6,585 nucleotides of DNA from Elusimicrobiota bacterium (lineage in GTDB: Bacteria > Elusimicrobiota > Endomicrobiia > Endomicrobiales > Endomicrobiaceae): the NCBI GenBank assembly GCA_031256695.1, contig JAIRQB010000104.1, forward strand, positions 1-6,585. Direction: 5' to 3'. Shown piece after piece: positions 1 through 6,403 of the stretch (positions within the stretch are counted from its first letter, which is position 1; each line of letters opens with the position of its first letter). The notes beneath the pieces are model-generated. The model was not told the origin of the DNA and made no database searches. It saw only the letters and a program-made list of their open reading frames with translations. The translations under genes and the position numbers were made by a program.

Positions 1-1656
1 AAGAATCGGCATTTCTATATCTGAAAAAAGATTGTATCCCTCCTTTGCGCCTAAAACGCCGCCGCTGTGAAAATCTATAAAAAGGTCAGGCGGTATCAGA
101 GGCAATTTATCTATGCCGTCTTTAAAAATTTTATATAGAGCAAAAGAGGCGAAGGCAATGCGCGCGGCATAGACGGCAGTTTGCTCTATTTGAGAATCGG
201 CAAAAGATATTTTTTTAGCGCCTCTGCCTAAAAAAGAATCATCGCCTGTTTCAAAGTTTAAATATTCTTTTGATAAGGAAGTTATATCGTGGGATTTGAA
301 AGTGTTTAAACAATAAGAGGCTATTGAAACGTCAAAAAACAGCCCTTCAATATCTATGCCTAAAATTTTATAGATATTCCTTTCAAACTTTAAAGAGGAA
401 GATATTTTTTTTATTTTTTTAGACGCTAAAACGGGAGAAAAAATCTCTTTAAATTGTTCAAAATCTATTTGTTGAGCCGTCAAAATATTGTGAGAGACGG
501 GAATATAATAAGATTTGCCGTCTATAGATACAGACGCGCCTACGATATGGGGCTTGATATAATTCGGCGAGTTGAGAATAGTTTTGATTGAAAATATGCC
601 GCAGGCTTCAATCTCTGAAACTAAAGTTTTCAATTTGTCTGTTGAATTTATAATTTCATAATTAAATGAAGCCTCTAAATTTTCAGGAATATCAAAAACT
701 GCTTTTTCTCTATTGCTTTTAAAATCCGCCTTGTCTGAAATTTCTGCTGAATTTTCTTTTTCCTTTTCTTTCCCGTCTTTTGTTTTTCCGCTTCCATTAT
801 CAGACGCCTTGCCGCAATACTTTTCAAATAAACTTTTAAATTCATATTTTTTAAAAAAAGCGGCGGCTTTTTCTATATCAAGAGATTTATTTTCAAAACT
901 TTCTAAACCGTATCCTATCGGAACATCATTTTTTAACTCAATCAATTTTCTGCTCAACAAAGCGCTTTCGCGCCCTTCTGCTATAAGTTTCCCCGTCTTG
1001 CCCGCAATGCTTTCAGCATTAGAGAGGATATTTTCCAAATTCCCGTATTCTTTTATAAGTTTTACAGCGGTTTTTTCTCCAATGCCTTTGACGCCGGGGA
1101 CATTGTCAGAGGCATCTCCCATAAGAGAAAAGAGGTCTATAATTTGATTTGGGCTGACGCCGAATTTTTCCTCTACTTCGCTGTTGCCGAACATTATCTC
1201 TTTAGAATCATTCCAAACTAAAACTTCTTCTCCAAAGACTAATTGCATAATGTCTTTATCGCCCGTAACTATCACTGTTTCTATTTTATTTTCTCTGTTT
1301 TTCTTAACTATTGAGGCTATCAAGTCGTCTGCTTCATAATTTTCAATTTCAACTTTTTTTATATTTAAAGCCTCTACCGCCTCTCTCGCTATAGGCATCT
1401 GATTTATCAAAGCCTCGTCTATCGGTTTTCTATGCGCCTTATATTCTTTAAAAAGATTGTGGCGGAAATTTTTAGACGGATAATCAAAACAGACGGCAAA
1501 ATAACCGGGCTTAAAATTTTCTTTAATTTTAAGCAAGAGTTTTACAAAACCAAAAACGGCGTTGATTTGCACTCTTGAAGATGTTGAAAGCGGCGGCAAA
1601 GCGTGATAAGCGCGGTGGATATAAGCGTTTCCGTCTACAATGTAGAATTTTTTCAT
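1..1656 (-). CDS. polA: DNA polymerase I (PolA), N-terminal 552 residues, cut by left window edge
   Basis: PolA fills gaps and removes RNA primers in replication and repair. Residues 1-275 are a 5'-3' exonuclease (FEN-like) domain: VDGNAYIHRAYHALP (metal Asp8), FDYPSKNFRHNLFKEYKAHR near 57-76, YEADD (Glu108, Asp110, Asp111), TGDKD (Asp133, Asp135), and GDASDNVPGVKGIGEKTA (Asp181, Asp184, then the helix-hairpin-helix DNA-binding motif). Residues about 282-315 are a charged, low-complexity linker. Residues about 330-530 align with the 3'-5' exonuclease domain, but its acidic residues are gone: FSIKTI replaces the DTE motif (355-360), KFER the KYD motif (423-426), and YAARIA the YAAEDA motif (496-501). 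Proofreading is therefore probably absent, as in Taq and Bacillus Pol I. The fragment ends at SDIEMPIL, the usual entry to the polymerase domain, so finger/palm motifs are off-window. The ATG at 1656 has AAGGAGA 4 nt upstream. It is last in the leftward gene cluster, 55 nt after cutA. The frame is open to base 1, and family identity is very secure. Confidence 0.97.
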   Translation of the reverse strand, partial: MKKFYIVDGNAYIHRAYHALPPLSTSSRVQINAVFGFVKLLLKIKENFKPGYFAVCFDYPSKNFRHNLFKEYKAHRKPIDEALINQMPIAREAVEALNIKKVEIENYEADDLIASIVKKNRENKIETVIVTGDKDIMQLVFGEEVLVWNDSKEIMFGNSEVEEKFGVSPNQIIDLFSLMGDASDNVPGVKGIGEKTAVKLIKEYGNLENILSNAESIAGKTGKLIAEGRESALLSRKLIELKNDVPIGYGLESFENKSLDIEKAAAFFKKYEFKSLFEKYCGKASDNGSGKTKDGKEKEKENSAEISDKADFKSNREKAVFDIPENLEASFNYEIINSTDKLKTLVSEIEACGIFSIKTILNSPNYIKPHIVGASVSIDGKSYYIPVSHNILTAQQIDFEQFKEIFSPVLASKKIKKISSSLKFERNIYKILGIDIEGLFFDVSIASYCLNTFKSHDITSLSKEYLNFETGDDSFLGRGAKKISFADSQIEQTAVYAARIAFASFALYKIFKDGIDKLPLIPPDLFIDFHSGGVLGAKEGYNLFSDIEMPIL

Positions 1657-1660
1657 TTGT

Positions 1661-1667
1661 TCTCCTT
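1661..1667 (-). promoter_or_regulatory. Ribosome binding site of polA
   Basis: Minus-strand AAGGAGA followed by ACAA and the ATG at 1656-1654. It is a near-perfect Shine-Dalgarno site and fixes the polA start, which also agrees with the family's usual N-terminus (a few residues before the VDG motif). Confidence 0.8.
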
Positions 1668-1711
1668 GTCTGTTTTCACCGACGCGCTTTGCATTTATAA
1701 GCGTTAATTTT

Positions 1712-2032
1712 TTAGCCTTTTTTGACGGTATCGTCTATCCATTTCAAATAATCTCTATTGCATTTTGTAATTTCAAAAGCGGCAATCTCGGGAACTTGAT
1801 AAGCGTGATTTTTCTTAACCGCGTTTTCTAAAAGTTTAAATTTAGAGGCAGTTGTCTTCATTATCAAAAGCCGCTCTTTTGAATTCTCTATTTTCCCGCG
1901 CCACCAATAAAAAGAATTGATTTTTTCAACAATAGAAATGCAAGAAACTATCTTTTTGTTTAAAGTTTCTTTTATTATTTTGTCCGCCGTTTTCTTATCG
2001 GGAACAGTTATGAAAACATTTAAATAGCGCAT
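1712..2032 (-). CDS. cutA: CutA1 family protein (periplasmic/cytoplasmic divalent-ion tolerance type)
   Basis: A 106-residue protein of the usual CutA1 length (about 100-115). Family signatures are clear: the N-terminal strand YLNVFITVPD; KKIVSCISI (Cys31), then SFYWWRGKIENSKERLLIMKT (40-60), which matches the YWW-GKI-E--L--KT core; and NHAYQVPEI (75-83), matching the usual HPYEVPEI with Pro to Ala and Glu to Gln substitutions at two positions. CutA1 proteins form very stable trimers of ferredoxin-like fold. They were first linked to copper tolerance in E. coli, but their real role is unsettled, so a metal function should not be assumed. No signal peptide is seen, which fits a cytoplasmic protein. 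The ATG at 2032 has AAGAGG 4 nt upstream. The gene starts 23 nt after the CAP gene's stop and is followed by polA 55 nt on, consistent with one transcript. Confidence 0.95.
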   Translation of the reverse strand: MRYLNVFITVPDKKTADKIIKETLNKKIVSCISIVEKINSFYWWRGKIENSKERLLIMKTTASKFKLLENAVKKNHAYQVPEIAAFEITKCNRDYLKWIDDTVKKG

Positions 2033-2055
2033 TTTTCCTCTTAAACCTGCATCTG

Positions 2056-2670
2056 TTATTTGGACGGAGGCGGCAATGGAATAGAATCCTTTGCGCCGTC
2101 TGTCTCAAAATAGTTGTAAAACTCGTTTATTTGGTCTGATATTTCTTTAGTCAAAGGCATAGTAGTTGTTGAAGCCAATACCATAGAAATATAATACATA
2201 TTGTCTTTGCCCTCTTTTATGCCGACGCCCGCTATGTCATAGAGAGGATTTAGCATTTGTTTGCGGTGACCCTTATTTGCTATGTCTTTATCTTCATACC
2301 ACTGCATAATCAAATCTCTAGCCATTTCATCGTCGGAGTTATATTTTTTTCTATATATAAAAGCGAGATTTTCTGTAGCGTAATTTGAATTTTCAATTTC
2401 TTTTAGAGCGGCTTTCAAACCGTTATGCGTTAAAAAATTCCCGTTTTGATATTGAGCCCTTTTTTCTGCAACAGACTCGGCGGTTTTGTCTCTTGCAACA
2501 GGCTTTAGACCGTTAAGTTTTCTCAACTCATTTAAATACTCAATGGTTTTAACGCTCAAATTTTGAGGATCCGGCTTATAAACCTTAATCCTTGCCGCAA
2601 AAGCGCCTGCGAATGCCGAAATGATAAAGACAAAAGACAAAAGCAAAATTATTTTTTTGTTTTTAAACAT
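2056..2670 (-). CDS. Secreted CAP/SCP-domain protein (YkwD-like)
   Basis: A 204-residue exported protein. Residues 1-26 are a signal peptide: basic NKK start, hydrophobic IILLLSFVFIISAFAGAFA, and an A-X-A type cleavage site around A23-A26. No lipobox cysteine is seen, so it is probably released to the periplasm or outside. The mature part is one CAP (cysteine-rich secretory/antigen 5/PR-1) domain. It has the YLNELRKLNGLKPV opening helix (45-58); LTHNG (80-84) giving His82; TENLAF (99-104) giving Glu100; and QWYEDKDIANKGHRKQML (123-140) with His135, followed by NPLYDIAGVGI (141-151). His82, Glu100 and His135 are three of the usual cavity residues. The C-terminus ends in a proline-rich IPLPPPSK tail. 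Bacterial CAP proteins are common but their activity is mostly unknown; no substrate can be named. The ATG at 2670 follows AGGAGG by 5 nt, 42 nt downstream of the G1P dehydrogenase gene. Confidence 0.92.
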   Translation of the reverse strand: MFKNKKIILLLSFVFIISAFAGAFAARIKVYKPDPQNLSVKTIEYLNELRKLNGLKPVARDKTAESVAEKRAQYQNGNFLTHNGLKAALKEIENSNYATENLAFIYRKKYNSDDEMARDLIMQWYEDKDIANKGHRKQMLNPLYDIAGVGIKEGKDNMYYISMVLASTTTMPLTKEISDQINEFYNYFETDGAKDSIPLPPPSK

Positions 2671-2675
2671 AAATG

Positions 2676-2701
2676 CCTCCTGTAAAATAAAATGGATTAT
2701 A
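2676..2701 (-). promoter_or_regulatory. Possible internal promoter -10 plus strong RBS before the CAP gene
   Basis: On the minus strand the 42-nt gap before the CAP gene carries TATAAT (2701-2696), then AGGAGG (2681-2676) and the ATG. The 11-mer AGTTTATAATC here (2705-2695) is identical to the one at the egsA promoter (4066-4056), which suggests a second start site within the operon. No convincing -35 is seen at 16-18 nt, so this is a weak call in AT-rich DNA. The RBS part is firm. Confidence 0.3.
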
Positions 2702-2712
2702 AACTTAAAAAA

Positions 2713-4038
2713 TTAAAACTTGAGATTCTCTGCAATCTCGTCAAGTATGCCGGCTCTCAAGCATAAATCTAAAACTGTAAATCTGCGCCGTATAAAAAAC
2801 GCCCTCAAAAAACTGCGCTTCAAATATGCTTCGTCTATTCCTATATGGGCGGGCTTATACGGAGTTCCTATTATTTCAAACCGCTTTTTAATCTCATCAA
2901 CGGGCAGCAATTGCTCGGCAATTTTCTTTTTTAAAATGCCCCAACTGTCTTTAAAAGTTTGAAGTTGAATTTTAAGTCTGCTCGGCTCTATCCATTTGGC
3001 GGCGCTTTCAGCGATGCATAAATCCTTAAAATCCGTATCCTTAAAAATCTCTTGCGCAAGAGTCATAAAATCCTCTTTTGTTTTCCATATTTTGACAGCG
3101 CGCTCTATATCTATTTTCTCAACGGGAAAACGAAGCAAACTCTCATAGAGAGCGCTTACCGCTATCGTTCCAACGGCTGCTTGAAAACCGTGAGAAATAT
3201 CTCTGCCTTTATATTTTAAATGCTCCATACTCCATAAATGGCTGAATTGATGCTCCGCTCCAGAAGCAGGTCTGCTTGAACGGTAATACTGCATAGCGAA
3301 ACCGCCCATAATGAGACCTGTTATTAAATCTGATACTGGTTTTTTATCTCCTGCCGCCAAACCTCTTGGGTCAGACAGAGAATTATGCAAAGAGCCCTGG
3401 ACTATGTTCCAAGCCTTGACGTCAATTTTTTCTTCGCCTAAAGCGTCCGCTAAAATCCAATCGGCGCCTGCCGGTATTTTTGCAAACAAATCGCCGTAGC
3501 CGGAGGCTGTAAGTTCCTTCGGCGCATTTCTTATTACATTTATATCAACAAGACAGGCTTTAGGCGCAGGGCAAGAGACTGTCTGCTTTTTGCCGTCTAT
3601 TGTCATAGAAGCGCCATATGCCGTATAGCCGTCCATAGATGCGGCTGACGCTATGCAAAAATATCTGCGGTTTGTTTTGCTGGAAGCGAGTTTGACAATA
3701 TCGTTTATCACTCCCGAACCTACGGCTATCGGAATCGCTTCCGTTTTGTTTAAAAAATCTATCAGATTTTCAACATATTTATAGTCCGCATATAAATTCG
3801 GGTCTGAAAAAATAAAAGGTTCTTCTTGATTTATTTTTTTCGCTGTAAAAATATCAACAACTTCTCTGCCTGCGGCTCTAAAAGTATTGTTGTCTGCAAC
3901 AATTGCAACTTTAGAACTGCCGGGAAATTCCTTAATGAAAATCTCAGCCGAGCGTGTGAGAATTCCTTCGCCTATAGCCAATGATTTTGTGTCAACAGCC
4001 GATTTGAGCGCTTCTTCTATGCTTATTTGATTAGACAT
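2713..4038 (-). CDS. egsA: sn-Glycerol-1-phosphate dehydrogenase, AraM/EgsA type
   Basis: The family interconverts dihydroxyacetone phosphate and sn-glycerol-1-phosphate with NAD(P)H. That is the archaeal lipid backbone enantiomer; B. subtilis AraM/EgsA is the characterised bacterial example. The 441-residue protein belongs to the metal-dependent (iron-containing) alcohol dehydrogenase/dehydroquinate synthase-like fold. Visible features are the nucleotide-binding GSGVINDIVK (107-116); ASAASMDGYTAYGASM (130-145), typical of G1P dehydrogenases; and metal ligands Asp183 (SGYGDLFAK), His263 (ASGAEHQFSHLW) and His283 (DISHGFQAAVGT). The C-terminal helical part contains GTPYKPAHIGI and FIRRRFTVLDL, the bacterial AraM-type ending, so it is longer than archaeal enzymes of about 350 residues. 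The ATG at 4038 follows AGGAGG by 6 nt. It heads the leftward cluster. No PcrB-like prenyltransferase is in the window, so the fate of G1P here is unknown. Glycerol dehydrogenase is a less likely alternative. Confidence 0.92.
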   Translation of the reverse strand: MSNQISIEEALKSAVDTKSLAIGEGILTRSAEIFIKEFPGSSKVAIVADNNTFRAAGREVVDIFTAKKINQEEPFIFSDPNLYADYKYVENLIDFLNKTEAIPIAVGSGVINDIVKLASSKTNRRYFCIASAASMDGYTAYGASMTIDGKKQTVSCPAPKACLVDINVIRNAPKELTASGYGDLFAKIPAGADWILADALGEEKIDVKAWNIVQGSLHNSLSDPRGLAAGDKKPVSDLITGLIMGGFAMQYYRSSRPASGAEHQFSHLWSMEHLKYKGRDISHGFQAAVGTIAVSALYESLLRFPVEKIDIERAVKIWKTKEDFMTLAQEIFKDTDFKDLCIAESAAKWIEPSRLKIQLQTFKDSWGILKKKIAEQLLPVDEIKKRFEIIGTPYKPAHIGIDEAYLKRSFLRAFFIRRRFTVLDLCLRAGILDEIAENLKF

Positions 4039-4056
4039 TTTGAGCCTCCTTGTTTG

Positions 4057-4086
4057 ATTATAAACTAAATGCTCTCTTTTTTACAA
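4057..4086 (-). promoter_or_regulatory. Candidate promoter of the egsA-CAP-cutA-polA unit
   Basis: Reading the minus strand, TTGTAA (4086-4081, four of six matches to TTGACA) is 18 nt upstream of a perfect TATAAT (4062-4057). The start of transcription would fall about 4050, right at the AGGAGG ribosome site (4050-4045), so the leader would be only about 12 nt. It is one of two divergent promoters in this intergenic region. Confidence 0.5.
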
Positions 4087-4207
4087 AAAAAGAAAATTTG
4101 CGCTAAATAAGGCAATATCCGCAAAAAAGAGCCTTTTGCAAAATTGCGCCTGCGGCAGAGACGGATAAATTAAAAAGCGCATCTGAAGAGCAAAGAAGTT
4201 AATAATT

Positions 4208-4213
4208 TATAAT
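4208..4213 (+). promoter_or_regulatory. Candidate -10 box for pyrD-pyrF-dtd
   Basis: A perfect TATAAT lies 31 nt before the pyrD ATG, within AATTTATAATAATC. The -35 region is poor: CTGAAG at 4183-4188 is 19 nt away, and nothing resembles TTGACA at 17 nt. The predicted leader of about 25 nt is too short for a pyrimidine attenuator, so UTP-dependent attenuation like that of some pyr operons is not evident. Confidence 0.4.
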
Positions 4214-4244
4214 AATCAAAACTCAGACATTAAAAGAGGAAATT

Positions 4245-5177
4245 ATGAAAACTTCCGTATCTGTCAATTTCGCAGGCATAAAATTAAAAAACCCCGTCCT
4301 TACGGCTTCGGGGACTTTTGGATACGGCTATGAAATTGCCGATTTGATTGATTTAAAAAAACTCGGCGGGATAATTACTAAAACCATCACGCTTTTGCCT
4401 AAAGACGGAAATCCGCCGCCGCGCATTGTTGAAGCAGACAGCGGAATGATAAACAGCATTGGTCTGCAAAATATAGGAGTTTGCGCTTTTGTAGAAAAAC
4501 CTCTTGAAAAATTGTCAAAGATAGGCATTCCTATAATTGTAAGCATAGCGGGCGCTTGCGCTGAGGATTATTGCGGCATAATCCGCATTTTAAACGGGCA
4601 GCGAGCAATTTCTGCCGTTGAAATGAATTTATCTTGCCCAAATTTACAAAAGCAAATTATATGCCATAACGGCAAATTGACAAGACAGATAATAAAAAGC
4701 GTAAAGCGTATTTCTAAATTTCCAATCATTGCAAAACTATCGCCTCTTATAACAGACATTTCAAAACTCGCAATATCCGCTCAAGAAGCGGGCGCTGACG
4801 CCGTCTCGATAGCAAATACTTATCCTGCTATGGCTATAGATATAAAGACATTTAAACCCAAACTTGCGGCTGTAAAAGGCGGGCTGTCAGGCTCTTGCAT
4901 AAAACCTATAACTTTGGCTCAAGTTTATGAGGCTCATAAAAAAATAAAAATCCCTATTTTAGGGTGCGGCGGAATTTCAAAAGCGCAAGACGCTGTAGAA
5001 TTTATTTTGGCGGGCGCTTCTTGCATATCCATAGGCTCAGCCGCTTTAATTTCGCCTAAAACGCTGATAGAAATAGCGGAAGGCATTGAAAAAATTTTGA
5101 CGGATAAAAAAATAAAAAAAATCACAGATATTATAGGCGCTGTTGCAGACGGCTCAGAAAAACAAAATAAACGCTAA
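4245..5177 (+). CDS. pyrD: Dihydroorotate dehydrogenase, class 1B catalytic subunit
   Basis: Oxidises dihydroorotate to orotate, step four of UMP synthesis, with FMN in a TIM barrel. The 310 residues match the usual class 1B length. Motifs in order are LKNPVLTASGTFGYG (15-28); TKTITLLPKDGNPPPRI (45-61) with FMN-contacting Lys46; GMINSIGLQNIGV (67-79), the substrate loop; SIAGACAEDY; MNLSCPN (127-133) with catalytic base Cys131; AKLSP (163-167) with Lys164; IANT (189-192); GGLSGSCIKPI (212-222), characteristic of 1B; and GCGGI (240-244) with AGASCISIGSA for FMN phosphate. A catalytic Cys rather than Ser, with no N-terminal membrane helix, points to a cytosolic class 1 enzyme. Class 1B enzymes pass electrons to NAD+ through the iron-sulfur flavoprotein PyrK, which is not in this window. 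The position after KLSP is Leu-Ile where Asn-Val is common. The ATG at 4245 has AGAGGA 4 nt upstream. It is first gene of the rightward unit, 69 nt before pyrF. Confidence 0.96.
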   Translation: MKTSVSVNFAGIKLKNPVLTASGTFGYGYEIADLIDLKKLGGIITKTITLLPKDGNPPPRIVEADSGMINSIGLQNIGVCAFVEKPLEKLSKIGIPIIVSIAGACAEDYCGIIRILNGQRAISAVEMNLSCPNLQKQIICHNGKLTRQIIKSVKRISKFPIIAKLSPLITDISKLAISAQEAGADAVSIANTYPAMAIDIKTFKPKLAAVKGGLSGSCIKPITLAQVYEAHKKIKIPILGCGGISKAQDAVEFILAGASCISIGSAALISPKTLIEIAEGIEKILTDKKIKKITDIIGAVADGSEKQNKR

Positions 5178-5234
5178 TTTTTGCGCGGCAAAGACCGCTT
5201 AAAACTTAATCCAAATTCAAGCAATATTCTAATA

Positions 5235-5241
5235 AAGAGGA
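5235..5241 (+). promoter_or_regulatory. Ribosome binding site deciding the pyrF start
   Basis: AAGAGGA lies 5 nt before the ATG at 5247. This site, and the fact that OMP decarboxylases start with a short KKIILALDV-type strand, favour the ATG over the in-frame TTG at 5181, which would add 22 basic, unconserved residues and has no good ribosome site. Confidence 0.75.
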
Positions 5242-5246
5242 ATAAA

Positions 5247-5891
5247 ATGAAAAAAATAATTTTGGCATTAGATGTCTTCGGTTTAAAAGAGAGTAAAAAT
5301 TTAATAGAGCAGGCAAAAGATTTTGTAGATATTTTTAAAGTAGGTCCCATCTTATTTTTAAAATGCGGCAGAGAAATAATTGATTTCATCAATTCCATAA
5401 ATAAAAAAGTTTTTTTGGATTTAAAATTCCACGATATTCCCGCCACTGTCAGACGTTCCGTTGAGTCGGCGAGGGATTTAGGAGTTTATAGCCTCACCGT
5501 TCATTCTTGCGGCGGCTCTGAAATGCTGACAGCAGCCGTTTCAGTAAAGGACAGACCTAAAATTTGGGCTGTGACAGTTTTGACCAGCGCTGTAAGTTCC
5601 AAAGAGGAAGTTTTAGAAAGAGCGCTTCTTGCTAAATCTTGCGGCGCAGACGGAGTAATTGCTTCTCCGCTTGAGAGCGCGGCTATAAAAAATAAATGCG
5701 GCGCTGATTTTGAGGCAATTACCCCCGGCATAAGGCTTAAAGAGACAAAAGACGACCAAAAAAGAACGGCAACCCCGCAAGAGGCTTTAAAAAACGGCGC
5801 TGATTTTTTAGTAATTGGCAGACCTGTTTTAGAATCTCCTAACCCTGCTCAAACTTTAAAAGAAATATCTGACAGTTTAGAGCAAAAATAG
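5247..5891 (+). CDS. pyrF: Orotidine 5'-phosphate decarboxylase
   Basis: Decarboxylates OMP to UMP, the last step of de novo pyrimidine synthesis, as a TIM-barrel dimer in the cytosol. With the ATG at 5247 it is 214 residues, near the short bacterial form. Key residues are all present: Asp9 (ILALDV), Lys31 (IFKVGP), the catalytic Asp58-Lys60-Asp63 set in FLDLKFHDIPATV, TVHSCGG (84-90), ITPGIR (158-163), and phosphate-loop DDQKRTATP (169-177, Gln171) with VIGRP (189-193, Arg192). The usual Asn of DIPNT is Ala66 here, a mild departure. The intact catalytic tetrad predicts an active enzyme. The gene sits 69 nt after pyrD and 54 nt before dtd, with no terminator between them, so it is probably co-transcribed. 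The pathway link with pyrD is direct, although PyrE, which makes OMP, is encoded elsewhere. Confidence 0.97.
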   Translation: MKKIILALDVFGLKESKNLIEQAKDFVDIFKVGPILFLKCGREIIDFINSINKKVFLDLKFHDIPATVRRSVESARDLGVYSLTVHSCGGSEMLTAAVSVKDRPKIWAVTVLTSAVSSKEEVLERALLAKSCGADGVIASPLESAAIKNKCGADFEAITPGIRLKETKDDQKRTATPQEALKNGADFLVIGRPVLESPNPAQTLKEISDSLEQK

Positions 5892-5945
5892 AAATAGTAT
5901 GGATAGACGATGTTTAGCGCTATCTAAAATCAAAGGACATTTTCT

Positions 5946-6383
5946 ATGAAATCAGTAATACAGAGAGTTAAATCCGCCGCTGTCATAATAGAGGGAAAAG
6001 AGAAACGCTCAATATCGGAAGGGCTTGCCGTTTTAGCGGCATTCGGCAAAAACGATAATTTTGAAATATGCAAGAAATCGGCGGAAAAACTTTTGAATTT
6101 AAGAATTTTTTCAAATGAAAGCGGCAAATTTGACAAATCTGTTTTGGATATAAAAGGCGAAATTCTCATTATTTCTCAATTTACTCTCTATGCCGATTGT
6201 CAAAGGGGAAAAAGACCTGATTTTACGGGCGCCGCTCCTTTTGAAAGCGCAAAAGAATTCTATGAGTTTTTTATAGATGAGATGAGAAAATCGGGCTTGA
6301 CGGTAAAAAGCGGGGAATTCGGCGCAAAAATGCTCGTTGAAATACAAAATGACGGACCTGTGACTATTGTTTTTGACTTTTAA
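5946..6383 (+). CDS. dtd: D-aminoacyl-tRNA deacylase
   Basis: Hydrolyses D-amino acids, and by family precedent glycine mischarged on tRNA-Ala, from tRNAs. It is a homodimeric cytosolic proofreading factor that uses RNA rather than protein side-chain catalysis. The 145-residue length is canonical. The start MKSVIQRVKSAAVIIEG matches the family N-terminus; SQFTLYAD (77-84) is the hallmark SQFTL motif; RGKRPDFTGAAP (87-98) is the usual K-RPSF-AA-P segment with Ser to Asp; and NDGPVTIVFDF (135-145) carries Gly137-Pro138, the cross-subunit cis-proline motif that rejects L-amino acids. Both active-site motifs are intact. The ATG at 5946 has AAAGGA 8 nt upstream, a slightly long spacing. It is the last gene of the rightward unit. 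The genes after dtd, if any, are off-window beyond a 202-bp gene-free stretch. Confidence 0.97.
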   Translation: MKSVIQRVKSAAVIIEGKEKRSISEGLAVLAAFGKNDNFEICKKSAEKLLNLRIFSNESGKFDKSVLDIKGEILIISQFTLYADCQRGKRPDFTGAAPFESAKEFYEFFIDEMRKSGLTVKSGEFGAKMLVEIQNDGPVTIVFDF

Positions 6384-6403
6384 CTCTTAACTTTTAATTG
6401 CTG

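Noticed and set aside
713..1147. Plus-strand ORF of 144 codons rich in Ser and Phe
   Set aside because: It lies antisense inside polA, whose motifs are unmistakable. The Ser/Phe-rich composition is what the complement of Lys/Glu-rich codons gives, and no ribosome site or family motif is seen.
1685..1703. Inverted CGCTT/AAGCG between cutA and polA
   Set aside because: A five-bp stem with a nine-base loop and no T-run after it in the direction of transcription; within chance expectation.
4121..4139. GCAAAA...TTTTGC inverted repeat in the divergent intergenic region
   Set aside because: A short AT-dominated stem with a 7-nt loop; no terminator is needed between divergent genes and no operator family is recognised.
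5181..5246. TTG-initiated 22-residue N-terminal extension of PyrF
   Set aside because: No suitable ribosome site, not conserved in type, and a good AAGAGGA site precedes the ATG at 5247.
5902..5924. Weak hairpin between pyrF and dtd (GATAG with CTATC, plus an inner CG pair)
   Set aside because: Only about 7 bp with a bulge and no following T-run; it does not look like a terminator or a known RNA element.
5899..5949. A 16-codon ORF whose TGA overlaps the dtd ATG (ATGA), a possible leader peptide
   Set aside because: No Shine-Dalgarno precedes it and the composition is unremarkable. The overlap alone is easily chance.
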